Below are positions 1 to 6,813 of a DNA stretch of 8,910 nt, in pieces (positions within the stretch are counted from its first letter, which is position 1; every line of letters starts with the position of its first letter). Origin of the DNA: Nitratireductor sp. (GTDB lineage: Bacteria > Pseudomonadota > Alphaproteobacteria > Rhizobiales > Rhizobiaceae). The notes under the pieces are model-generated. The model saw only the letters and a program-made list of their open reading frames with translations, did no database searches and was not told the DNA's origin. Position numbers and translations under genes: made by a program. The stretch spans positions 22,978 to 31,887 of the forward strand of contig JAGRLQ010000014.1 in the NCBI GenBank assembly GCA_020441735.1, written 5' to 3'.

Positions 1-803
1 TCATAGCCGCCCATCACCAACCCGCCGACTTCTTCCTTGAAATAGGTCCGGCGATCGGGATCACGCACCGTTGCTGTGTCAGAGGTCAGGCCTGCAATGC
101 TCTCAGTAATGATGTACTGGTGCTTGACCGGCTGCAACGGCACATTGATGCCGGCCATGGCACCGACCTGGCGCGCCCACTGTCCGGCGCAGTTGACCAC
201 CTTGTCGCAGGCAATCGCACCCTGTTCCGTTTCCACATGGGTGATGCGGCCATCCTTCATCTGAAAGCCGGTAACCCGCACACCCTCAAAAATCCTGGCG
301 CCATGCATGCGCGCGCCCTTGGCGAGAGACTGCGTGATGTCGGAGGGGCTTGCCTGGCCGTCGGTGGGCAGGAAACTTGCTCCGACCAGATCGCTCACAT
401 CCATCAGCGGCCACATCGCCTTCACTTCCTCCGGCGACAGCAAGTGCATTTCCATGCCGAAACTGCCCGCCGTCGTGGCCAGCCGCTTGTATTCCGTCCA
501 GCGGTCTTCATTGCAGGCAAGCCGCAGGCAGCCGGTCATTTTCCAGCCGGTCTCGAGGCCGGTCTCTTCCTTGAGCCGCTTGTAGAGATCGACCGAGTAT
601 TTCAGAACCTGCGTGATGGAGGCGGACGAGCGCAGTTGTCCGACAAGACCTGCCGCATGCCAGGTTGAACCGGAGGTGAGCTTGCCCTGCTCCAGCAACA
701 CCACATCGGCCTTGTGATCGCGCGCCAGATGATAGGCCGTGGAGCAACCGATGATGCCGCCGCCGATAACAACGATCTGTGCCTTGTCGGGAAGCTGGGA
801 CAT
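1..803 (-). CDS. FAD-dependent oxidoreductase, dimethylglycine/sarcosine dehydrogenase-like (3' end outside window)
   Basis: The 267 residues visible are the N-terminal FAD (DAO-type) domain; the gene continues past the left edge. A Rossmann dinucleotide motif, VVIGGGIIG, lies at residues 11-19, followed by an acidic residue (E38) that would hold the FAD ribose. The segment GSTWHAAGLVGQ at 45-56 matches the conserved region of dimethylglycine and sarcosine dehydrogenases, in which the His (here H49) carries covalently bound FAD. Further landmarks typical of that family are NCAGQWAR near 218-225 and PVKHQYIITE near 236-245. Family members oxidatively remove an N-methyl group; full-length ones are about 800-860 residues with a C-terminal GcvT-like folate-binding part, which would lie outside this window. 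The ATG at 803-801 has a GGAAAGG ribosome site at 815-821. It starts 6 nt after the kinase stop, so it is the last visible gene of the importer operon. The exact substrate (dimethylglycine, sarcosine or another methylamine) is not decided by this half. Confidence 0.9.
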   Translation of the reverse strand, partial: MSQLPDKAQIVVIGGGIIGCSTAYHLARDHKADVVLLEQGKLTSGSTWHAAGLVGQLRSSASITQVLKYSVDLYKRLKEETGLETGWKMTGCLRLACNEDRWTEYKRLATTAGSFGMEMHLLSPEEVKAMWPLMDVSDLVGASFLPTDGQASPSDITQSLAKGARMHGARIFEGVRVTGFQMKDGRITHVETEQGAIACDKVVNCAGQWARQVGAMAGINVPLQPVKHQYIITESIAGLTSDTATVRDPDRRTYFKEEVGGLVMGGY

Positions 804-809
804 GGCGGT

Positions 810-1694
810 TCAAACCTTTCCGTAGGTGGCCGAATAGGCTTCAAGGCTGGCGGCAAGCCGTTCCAGATTCTCTGCCGTATAAGCCTCGTAATCGACGCCT
901 GGCGCATTCAAATGAAGTTCGGAAACCATGCTCCACATCGACTCCCGCAACAGGGAGGCGCATTGCATGGCAGCATGGGATTGCAGGATTGCAGCAGACG
1001 GCGCGGCCTCGAAATAGGCCGCAAGCAACTCGCCCGCCTCAGCCTCGCTGAACCCGGCATTGGAGGTGATTCCCGCCAGGTCGAACATCGCCGTGCCGAA
1101 GCCGGCATACTCAAAATCGATCAGCCAAAGCCGGGTGCCGTCATGAATGAAGTTGGCCGGCAGCAGATCGTGATGACCGAAGCAGATCGGCAGCGGTGTC
1201 TGGACGGCTTCCAGCTTCTCCGCCAGTTCAAGATAGCGGGGCAGTTCGCCCTCGAAACGGCTTTTGCCTTTCTTGAGCGTATGGGCATAGTCGCGAATGA
1301 CGTGAAATACCCAGAAGATGAACCCGGCGCCGGAAACATGGGCCGGAAGGCTGGCATGAAACCGCCGCATCAGGCTGGCGATCTCATCCCGGTTCTGGCG
1401 CACATCCTCGCCATCATAGGTATGGCCGTCGATAAAGCGGGAAACCATGATGCCCGGCTCAGCATGCACCACTTCGGGCGCAAAGCCTGCTGCATGGGCT
1501 GCCCGTGCTGTCATCACTTCCCGCTCGCGCACCACATGATGGAAAGGATAGTCGGTTCCGAACCGCACGACGTATTTTTCGCCGCCGCAGGCAACCGTGT
1601 AGCTTTCGTTGGAGAGGCCGCCATGCAGCGGCTCGATATCGAGTGGTCCGCTCCAGCAGGAAAGCGCGGCAATTCTGTCCCGATTTTCGCTCAT
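810..1694 (-). CDS. Choline-kinase/aminoglycoside-phosphotransferase-like small-molecule kinase (copy 1)
   Basis: A 294-residue protein of the APH/choline kinase (LicA-like) fold, expected to transfer phosphate from ATP to the hydroxyl of a small molecule in the cytoplasm. Visible landmarks are the glycine-rich loop GGLSNESYTV (25-34), an ISRFI-like hinge (VSRFIDG, 84-90), the catalytic Brenner motif GHHDLLPANF (173-182; catalytic D176, metal-binding N181), and the metal-binding DFE-type motif LIDFEYAGFG (191-200; D193). All catalytic positions are present, so it should be active. The ATG overlaps the permease stop by 4 nt (ATGA). An AGGAGG site at 1705-1710 lies inside the end of the permease gene, so translation is likely coupled. 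Placement between an importer and a demethylating flavoenzyme suggests it acts on the imported compound or a breakdown product. Choline, an amino alcohol or another hydroxylated substrate are all possible; the family is broad and the substrate is unproven. Confidence 0.9.
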   Translation of the reverse strand: MSENRDRIAALSCWSGPLDIEPLHGGLSNESYTVACGGEKYVVRFGTDYPFHHVVREREVMTARAAHAAGFAPEVVHAEPGIMVSRFIDGHTYDGEDVRQNRDEIASLMRRFHASLPAHVSGAGFIFWVFHVIRDYAHTLKKGKSRFEGELPRYLELAEKLEAVQTPLPICFGHHDLLPANFIHDGTRLWLIDFEYAGFGTAMFDLAGITSNAGFSEAEAGELLAAYFEAAPSAAILQSHAAMQCASLLRESMWSMVSELHLNAPGVDYEAYTAENLERLAASLEAYSATYGKV

Positions 1695-3733
1695 GCGCCT
1701 GCTTCCTCCTGCAGACCCAGCCGAGCTCTCAAGCGGCGGGAACCGGCGGTAATCAGGCGGTCAGCGATAATCGCGATGAAGGCGACTGCAAGGCCGGCAA
1801 CAATGCCGCGCCCGGTATCGGCCTTTGTCAGCGCGATGTAGACTTCCTGTCCAAGGTCCCGAGTCCCCACCAGCGCGGTGATGACGAGCATGGAAAGCGC
1901 CAGCATCACTGTCTGGTTGATACCCAGCATGATCTCCGGCAGTGCCAGCTTCAGCCTCACCTTGGTCATCAACTGCCAGTTCGTGCAGCCTGACGCCTTG
2001 CCGGCCTCGATCAGATTGTCCGGCACCCGCTGCAGGCCCAGCACGGTGTAGCGGATGACCGGCGAGATCGCATAGGCAACGACTGCCAGCATGGCGGTGA
2101 AATCGCCCACCCGGAAAAGCATGACCGCCGGCATCAGATAGACGAAGGACGGCAAGGTCTGCAGCGTGTCGATCACCGCTTCCACCAGACGCCACAGTCT
2201 GGGATGGCCTGCCGTTACCATGCCGATGGGCATGCCGATCAGGCAGGCCAGGACAACCGAGGCGCCGCACAGATAGACCGTAACCATCGCCTTGGCCCAT
2301 TGCCCGGTAACGGCGATCAGCAGTGCCAGCACGCCCGTCAACAGCGCCAGCCGCCAGCCGCCGAGGCTCCAGCCCGCAAGTGCTACAAGACCAACCACGC
2401 CGACCCAGGGCAGGCCGAGCAGGAACCGCTTGAAGGGAATCATGACGTTGAGCAGCAGTGCGTTCTTCAGCGCCTCGAGCTGGTCAAAGTAATTGACGTT
2501 GATCCACTTGACGACCTCGTTCCAGAAGTTGCCGGTAGAAGCCTGCCAGCTTTCCGGAAAAGCCTGTATGGCCGGTACGGCAAGACCGATAATGCCCGTC
2601 GCGATCACCAGCAGAACGGCAGCAGCCGTATAGGGATGGGCAGCCAGCAGGCTTTTGGGCGCTTGCGTCACATGATGCTGGGCGGTTGCCCGCCGCGCCA
2701 GCGCCTGCGAGAGCCGGTCGAGGGCAATGGCGAGTGCAACAATGGCAAGACCTGCCTCGATGCCGGCGCCGATATCAAGCCGGCGCAGGGCGGCAAGCAC
2801 CTCGTAACCGAGACCGCCCGCACCGATCATCGAAGCAATGATCACCATGTTCAGCGACAGCATGATGACCTGGTTGACCCCGACCATCAGGCTTTGCATC
2901 GAGGTGGGAACCATCACCCGCCAGATCAACTGGCGCCGGGTGCAGCCCACCATGTTGCCGAGATCGGTGACTTCCGGCGGCACGCCGCGAAGCGCCAGCA
3001 CGGTGATCCGTGTCATCGGCGGCATGGCGTAAATGATGGTGGCGATGATTGCCGCAGTCGGCCCGAAACCGAACAGGAAGAGGATCGGCACGAGATAGGC
3101 AAAGACCGGAACCGTCTGCATCAGGTCGAGAAGCGGCCGCAGGGCAATGTCAACGGCGCGCCAGCGCCAGGCCGCAATTCCCATCAATAGCCCGCCCGCA
3201 GCGCCAAGCGGCACGGCGATCAGGATCGAGGCCAGCGTAACCATGGCGTTTTCCCACTGCCCGAAAGCGGCAATGAAACCGAAACAGCAGGCAACAAGCA
3301 GGGCCAACCGCCTGCCGCCGGCATAAAAGCCGAGCAGGGACAGTACCGCGATCACCGCAATCCAGGAGACCGGCGGAAGTATCTGCACGGCATCCGACCC
3401 CTGCCCCTGCAGGAAGCCGGTCGACAGCAGGCTGAGGGCGAACTGGTAGGGAATTTCCACCAGCCGCGACACAAAACGGGTGAATTCGACAAAGGTGAAG
3501 AGGCCGAAATTGGCCTCCTCCACCAGCCAGTCCATGGCATCGCCCACCAAGGTCTTTGCCGGCAGGCGCATTTCGCGCGGAACCGTGAAGGCCCATGGAA
3601 AGACATTCTTTCCGGCAATCCAGACTGCCGTCACGGCCAAAAGGGCAACCAGCCAGACGAGGCGCAAAGGCGTAAGCCTAAGCCAGGCCATCCCGGCCGG
3701 TTCCATCGTCATGCTGCGGTCAGCCGTGTTCAT
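1691..3733 (-). CDS. Glycine-betaine/proline-type ABC transporter permease, two fused ProW-like halves
   Basis: A 680-residue inner-membrane protein, about twice the length of a usual ProW-type permease. It contains two homologous BPD_transp_1 domains. The halves can be aligned at an offset of about 319 residues: GQW at 158-160 and 477-479, QTVPVFAYL at 206-214 and QTLPSFVYL at 525-533, and GC in the ATPase-contacting EAA loop at 263-264 and 582-583. EAA loops lie near 253-286 and 571-606; the second (LIEAGKASGC) keeps the EAG core, while the first (VTDLGNMVGC) has lost it. Many hydrophobic segments are visible in each half, with a hydrophilic linker around 340-362 and a second pre-domain segment at 385-430. 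One polypeptide could thus supply both transmembrane subunits. It starts 3 nt after the ATPase stop with only a weak ribosome site, consistent with coupled translation. Other Met codons at residues 8, 10 and 15 are possible starts. Confidence 0.93.
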   Translation of the reverse strand: MNTADRSMTMEPAGMAWLRLTPLRLVWLVALLAVTAVWIAGKNVFPWAFTVPREMRLPAKTLVGDAMDWLVEEANFGLFTFVEFTRFVSRLVEIPYQFALSLLSTGFLQGQGSDAVQILPPVSWIAVIAVLSLLGFYAGGRRLALLVACCFGFIAAFGQWENAMVTLASILIAVPLGAAGGLLMGIAAWRWRAVDIALRPLLDLMQTVPVFAYLVPILFLFGFGPTAAIIATIIYAMPPMTRITVLALRGVPPEVTDLGNMVGCTRRQLIWRVMVPTSMQSLMVGVNQVIMLSLNMVIIASMIGAGGLGYEVLAALRRLDIGAGIEAGLAIVALAIALDRLSQALARRATAQHHVTQAPKSLLAAHPYTAAAVLLVIATGIIGLAVPAIQAFPESWQASTGNFWNEVVKWINVNYFDQLEALKNALLLNVMIPFKRFLLGLPWVGVVGLVALAGWSLGGWRLALLTGVLALLIAVTGQWAKAMVTVYLCGASVVLACLIGMPIGMVTAGHPRLWRLVEAVIDTLQTLPSFVYLMPAVMLFRVGDFTAMLAVVAYAISPVIRYTVLGLQRVPDNLIEAGKASGCTNWQLMTKVRLKLALPEIMLGINQTVMLALSMLVITALVGTRDLGQEVYIALTKADTGRGIVAGLAVAFIAIIADRLITAGSRRLRARLGLQEEAGA

Positions 3734-3736
3734 CGC

Positions 3737-4777
3737 TCAGCCCTGCATCATGAGCTTGACCACATCGGAATGCTCGAGACGGCCGACAATCTTGCCCTCG
3801 CCATTGACGACTTTCAGCGGTTTTCCCGAACCTGCGAAACGCGGAGCGGCTTCGGCAACGCTGACGTCCTCGCGAACCTCGCCGCCATAACCGCCTTTGG
3901 GTGATTTTGCGCCTGTTGGCTTCATCAGGCTCGCAACCCGCACAACCTTGGACTTGCTCACATTGTGGGTGAACTCCGCCACATAGTCATCGGCGGGCGC
4001 CATCAGCAGGTCCTCCGGCGAACCAATCTGCACGACCGCGCCATCCTTCATGATGGCAATGCGGTCTGCCAGCCGGATGGATTCGTCGAAGTCGTGGGTG
4101 ATGAAGACAATCGATTTTTTCAGCACCGCCTGAAGACGGATAAACTCATCCTGCATCTCGCGCCGGATCAGGGGATCGAGTGCCGAAAACGGTTCGTCGA
4201 GAAACCAGACATCGGGCTCCACGGCGAGCGACCGGGCAATGCCGACGCGCTGTTGCTGACCACCCGACAATTCACGCGGATAGAAGCCCTCACGCCCGCC
4301 AAGCCCGACGAGTTCGATCATTTCCCGAGCCCGCGCCTCGCGCTCTACCCGGCCGATGCCCTGTACCTCGAGGGGAAAAGCCACATTGGCCAACACATTG
4401 AGATGCGGCAGCAGGGCAAAGTGTTGAAACACCATACCCATCTGGTGGCGCCGGATTTCGATCAGCCTTTGCGGCGTTGCCTCGAGCAGGTTTTCTCCGT
4501 GGAAGAGAATCTCGCCCGCCGTCGGTTCGATCAGGCGCGACATGCAGCGTACCAGCGTCGATTTTCCCGAACCCGACAAGCCCATGATGACGAAGCACTC
4601 GCCCTCATGCACATCCAGCGTCACATTGCGGACCGCGGGAATAATGGCATGGGCGCGCAGCACTTCCGGCGGCGGATTACCGCCTGCCTCGCGCAGGACT
4701 GCTTCGGCGCCGTCGCCAAACAGCTTCCACACCGACTTGAGGCTGAGCGTGGCACTACGATCGGATGATACCGTCAT
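3737..4777 (-). CDS. Glycine-betaine/proline-type ABC transporter ATP-binding protein (ProV/OpuAA-like)
   Basis: A 346-residue ATPase that drives import through the adjoining permease. All ABC motifs are intact: Walker A GLSGSGKST (66-74), Q-loop Q118 in MVFQHF, signature LSGGQQQR (170-177), Walker B VWFLDEP (190-196, E195 catalytic) and H-loop H228 in FITHD. The long N-terminal stretch before Walker A (LKSVWKLFGDG near 13-23, then an insert up to about 45) is characteristic of the ProV/OpuAA branch. The C-terminal 70 residues (about 277-346, with GKIVGRLEHSDVV) resemble only one degenerate CBS repeat, whereas the osmosensing ProV/OpuAA proteins carry a fuller tandem CBS region. No convincing ribosome site precedes the ATG at 4777-4775. 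Instead a strong hairpin ends 17 nt upstream, and 79 nt separate it from the binding-protein gene. A catabolic rather than osmoprotective importer is my inference. Confidence 0.95.
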   Translation of the reverse strand: MTVSSDRSATLSLKSVWKLFGDGAEAVLREAGGNPPPEVLRAHAIIPAVRNVTLDVHEGECFVIMGLSGSGKSTLVRCMSRLIEPTAGEILFHGENLLEATPQRLIEIRRHQMGMVFQHFALLPHLNVLANVAFPLEVQGIGRVEREARAREMIELVGLGGREGFYPRELSGGQQQRVGIARSLAVEPDVWFLDEPFSALDPLIRREMQDEFIRLQAVLKKSIVFITHDFDESIRLADRIAIMKDGAVVQIGSPEDLLMAPADDYVAEFTHNVSKSKVVRVASLMKPTGAKSPKGGYGGEVREDVSVAEAAPRFAGSGKPLKVVNGEGKIVGRLEHSDVVKLMMQG

Positions 4778-4793
4778 GTTGGTTATTTCGTTG

Positions 4794-4831
4794 TCGTCCG
4801 GCGGCCTCAGGGGCGATGGGCCACCGGACGA
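4794..4831 (-). promoter_or_regulatory. Intercistronic RNA hairpin between binding-protein and ATPase genes
   Basis: Arms at 4794-4806 and 4819-4831 are complementary over 13 positions. The only imperfect position (4802 with 4823) becomes a G-U wobble in the minus-strand transcript, so the stem is uninterrupted there, with a 12-nt loop (4807-4818). The stem is very GC-rich. After it comes ACAACGAAATAACC, with no U-run, so it does not look like an intrinsic terminator. Such hairpins downstream of binding-protein genes commonly protect the upstream message from 3' exonucleases and raise binding protein over membrane components. That role is inferred here; partial attenuation is the alternative. 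Confidence 0.7.
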
Positions 4832-4856
4832 TTGCCGCTACAAGGTTAGGACGAGA

Positions 4857-5825
4857 TCAGTTGATCCAGCCTGACCAGCGGCCTTCATTGCTGCTGATCC
4901 AGTCAGCAACAACATCTTCAAGCTTCTTCCCGTTGAGGTCGACTTCAGTGATCATCGACCCCATTTCGTCATTGCCGACATTGAAGGCCTGAATAGCCTT
5001 GTGGGCGCCGGGCCATTTTTCCTTCACACCGGACCATGCCACTTTCCAGATCGGGCCGCGCGGCTTGCCGCAGTCATACTGGGCATCGGGATTGCTGCCC
5101 CAGCTGGCGTCCTCGTAGCACTCCTTGGTGTAGGCCGGGAACTCGACCCATTCGCCTTCATACTTCGCCGGCGCCCAGTGCGGCGCGTAGACCCACAGCA
5201 TGATCGGTGCCTGGCGCTGATAGGCTGATTCAAGTTCGGCAAAAAGCGCTGCATCGGTTCCGGCGTGAACCACCTCGAAGGGCAGTTCCAGTGCCTCGAC
5301 CCGCTCGTCATCGTAGCCACCCCAAGTCACCGGACCGCCAAGATAGCGGCCGTTGGGCGCTGTTTCGGCGGTTGAGAATGCCTCGGCGCAAGCCTCGTCC
5401 TTGAGTGCTTCCCAATTGGGAAGTCCCGGGCACTTCTCCTTCATGTAGCTTGGATACCACCACTCTTCGATGGCCTGCATGCCGGTTTCGCCGAGGTTTT
5501 CGACATTGCCGGTGGCAGTTGCTTCGTCCATGGCGTCGCGGCCGGTAGTTTCCCAGATTTCCATGGCCACATGCAGGTCGCCGGTTTTCAGCCCGGCAAA
5601 CTGGGCAATGTAGTCAGCCTGTACATATTCGATATTGTAGCCGGCCTTCTTAAGCACCTCGCCCATGATCTGCGTGGTGATCAGCTGGCCGGTCCAGTCG
5701 TGCAGGGTAAGCTTGATCGGATCTTTCGATTCAGGCTCGGCCCATGCCGTGCCGGCGGTCAACGCGGTTGTCAGAGCCAGTGCCGATACCAGTCCGGCAG
5801 CCTTGGCCATTGCCTTGATGCTCAT
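4857..5825 (-). CDS. Periplasmic glycine-betaine/quaternary-amine substrate-binding protein (OpuAC/ProX family)
   Basis: A 322-residue precursor. The N-terminus has a Lys-containing start (K4, K8), a hydrophobic core (about 10-24) and an AWA cleavage site before E30, so it is exported by Sec, giving a mature protein of about 293 residues. The mature part is OpuAC-like: LHDWTGQLIT (41-50), AMEIWETTGR (87-96), EEWWYPSYMK (120-129) and IMLWVYAPHWAPAKYEG (208-224). Its many Trp and Tyr residues (W44, W91, W122, W123, W211, W217) are the kind used to form an aromatic cage around a quaternary ammonium head group, although which ones bind cannot be told without a structure. Four Cys (132, 146, 236, 252) remain after cleavage and could form two disulfides. 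The start at 5825 is chosen because AAGGAGGG sits 9 nt upstream and gives a clean signal peptide. It is the first gene of the importer operon. Glycine betaine, proline betaine, choline or a related compound are candidate ligands. Confidence 0.94.
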   Translation of the reverse strand: MSIKAMAKAAGLVSALALTTALTAGTAWAEPESKDPIKLTLHDWTGQLITTQIMGEVLKKAGYNIEYVQADYIAQFAGLKTGDLHVAMEIWETTGRDAMDEATATGNVENLGETGMQAIEEWWYPSYMKEKCPGLPNWEALKDEACAEAFSTAETAPNGRYLGGPVTWGGYDDERVEALELPFEVVHAGTDAALFAELESAYQRQAPIMLWVYAPHWAPAKYEGEWVEFPAYTKECYEDASWGSNPDAQYDCGKPRGPIWKVAWSGVKEKWPGAHKAIQAFNVGNDEMGSMITEVDLNGKKLEDVVADWISSNEGRWSGWIN

Positions 5826-5834
5826 GTTGAAAGT

Positions 5835-5842
5835 CCCTCCTT
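5835..5842 (-). promoter_or_regulatory. Ribosome binding site of the binding-protein gene
   Basis: AAGGAGGG on the minus strand is a near-perfect anti-16S match, 9 nt before the ATG at 5825. It settles the start against an upstream in-frame TTG at 5867, which would add 14 polar residues before the signal peptide. Its strength fits the high expression expected for a binding protein. Confidence 0.85.
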
Positions 5843-5937
5843 GTGCCAGGTCGTTGTTGATCCGCAATGCCGTGTCTTCGGCTTGCCGCCCGCCTTGGCG
5901 CAGTGTGAGGGCCTCCTTCCCGGCGAGTCAATGCAGT

Positions 5938-5955
5938 TTGTGGAATTCTTGTGGC
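5938..5955 (+). repeat. Tandem TTGTGG elements, candidate upstream operator half
   Basis: TTGTGGA (5938-5944) and TTGTGGC (5949-5955) lie 11 bp apart, about one helical turn. They are in the opposite orientation to the GCCACA elements near the regulator start. The first resembles the inverted form of those elements (TGTGGCAATTC) with one base missing. The second overlaps the region just upstream of the weak regulator promoter. Confidence 0.5.
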
Positions 5956-6006
5956 TTTTTGATACAGAATGTGAGAAACTTGCCTTATTTGGCTGGTTTT
6001 ATTTGG

Positions 6007-6037
6007 AATTGCCACAAAAAGAGAGAAAATTGCCACA
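6007..6037 (+). repeat. Exact 10-bp direct repeat AATTGCCACA, candidate DeoR operator
   Basis: AATTGCCACA occurs at 6007-6016 and again at 6028-6037, exactly 21 bp apart (two helical turns), so both would face the same side of the DNA. The last base of the second copy is the A of the regulator ATG. Binding there would block the regulator's own transcription or translation start. DeoR proteins often bind repeated elements in their own control region, so autoregulation together with control of the divergent operon is the natural reading, not yet shown. Confidence 0.6.
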
Positions 6038-6801
6038 TGGACCGGTCACCCCGGCAGGAACAGATCATCCAGCAGCTTCGCCTTCGCGGCAGTTTGCGCG
6101 TTTCGGAGCTGGCAGCACAGTTCGGTGTTTCGCGCGAAACCATCCGCCGTGATGTTGCGCCGCTGGCGCGTACCGGCGATCTGATCAAGGTGCACGGGTC
6201 GGTGCGCGCCTCGCTTCAGGCAAGCGAGGCGCCGTTCGAGCGCCGCATGCGGGAGAATGCCGAGGCCAAGCGGCGGCTTGCCGCCTATCTGGCTGGAGTC
6301 ATCGAGGACGGCGACAGCGTCATGCTGGATACCGGCACGACGACGAGCTTTCTCGCCCGCGAGCTGCTGAAGAAATCCTCACTCACCATTGTCACCAATT
6401 CATCGGACGTGGCCCGAACGCTGGCGACTGTCAACGGCAACACGGTCTTCATGGCCGGCGGCGAACTGCACGGCGACAACGGCGCTGCCTTTGGCCGGTC
6501 GGCTGTCGAATTCGTCGCCAGCTTTGCCGTGAAGCATGCCATCATCTCGATTTCCGCAGTCGATCCCGAAGCAGGCTTCATGGATCATCATCTTGCCGAA
6601 GCCGAGTTTGCCCGCCAGGTACTGCGCTGCGGCCAGCAACGCATCGTGGTGACCGATTCAAGCAAGTTCTCACGCACCGCGCTTGTCCGTGTCTGCGGGT
6701 TCGACGGCGTGGATTTGCTGGTCTGCGACGAAGATCCGCCGGAAGAGATCTGCCACCGGCTGGAAGAGGCCGGCTCAAGGCACTTCGTTGTCAGGGACTG
6801 A
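6037..6801 (+). CDS. DeoR-family transcriptional regulator
   Basis: A 254-residue protein of typical DeoR length. Residues about 4-56 form the winged helix-turn-helix: RQEQIIQQLR, then LRVSELAAQFGVSRETIRRD, then GDLIKVHGS. The remainder is the DeoRC sensor domain, which shares its fold with sugar-phosphate isomerases. It shows LDTGTTTSFLARELL, then VTNSSDVARTLA, FMAGGEL and VTDSSKFSRTALV near the C-terminal third, all in the usual order. DeoR sensors generally bind phosphorylated intermediates, and the neighbouring kinases could make one. The ATG at 6037 is chosen because the HTH begins immediately after it; upstream in-frame codons read through AT-rich promoter-like DNA. GAGAG at 6021-6025 is a modest ribosome site. 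It is divergent from the importer operon and most likely represses it, and is convergent with the second kinase gene, with only 12 nt between the ends. Confidence 0.94.
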   Translation: MDRSPRQEQIIQQLRLRGSLRVSELAAQFGVSRETIRRDVAPLARTGDLIKVHGSVRASLQASEAPFERRMRENAEAKRRLAAYLAGVIEDGDSVMLDTGTTTSFLARELLKKSSLTIVTNSSDVARTLATVNGNTVFMAGGELHGDNGAAFGRSAVEFVASFAVKHAIISISAVDPEAGFMDHHLAEAEFARQVLRCGQQRIVVTDSSKFSRTALVRVCGFDGVDLLVCDEDPPEEICHRLEEAGSRHFVVRD

Positions 6802-6813
6802 CCTGCGGCAGTT

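Larger units (their letters stand above)
5826..6036. promoter_or_regulatory. Divergent intergenic control region between importer operon and DeoR regulator gene
   Basis: This 211-bp stretch separates the divergent starts at 5825 (minus) and 6037 (plus). The half beside the regulator (about 5931-6036) is clearly AT-rich against the GC-rich window and holds the repeated operator-like elements listed separately. For the regulator, a weak candidate promoter is TTGATA (5959-5964) with CCTTAT (5983-5988) at 18-bp spacing. I found no convincing -35/-10 pair for the importer operon; TTGACT on the minus strand near 5925-5930 lacks a good -10. The half beside the importer (5826-5930) is GC-rich leader with a second AAGGAGG at 5912-5918 that is not followed by an ATG. 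Confidence 0.7.

Noticed and set aside
714..1841. Long plus-strand open frame of 375 codons opposite the kinase and permease genes
   Set aside because: It is a shadow of GC-rich codon bias, with no domain, no ribosome site and full overlap with well-supported minus-strand genes.
2204..3190. Plus-strand open frame of 328 codons opposite the permease gene
   Set aside because: Its composition is dominated by His, Gln, Asp and Arg, typical of antisense reading of a membrane protein gene; no family resemblance.
5826..5867. Longer reading of the binding protein starting at TTG 5867
   Set aside because: It adds 14 polar residues ahead of a good signal peptide, and the strong ribosome site AAGGAGGG is placed for the ATG at 5825.
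5665..6036. N-terminal extension of the DeoR regulator back to 5665
   Set aside because: The extension runs antisense through the binding-protein gene and the divergent promoter; the family N-terminus begins right after the ATG at 6037.
5991..6036. Sigma-54 promoter suggested by TGGCA on the minus strand
   Set aside because: No GC element of the -12 type lies at the fixed spacing downstream of either TGGCA.
6802..6813. Intrinsic terminator between the convergent DeoR and kinase genes
   Set aside because: The gap is only 12 nt; the local CTGC/GCAG pairing is too short and there is no T-run on either strand.
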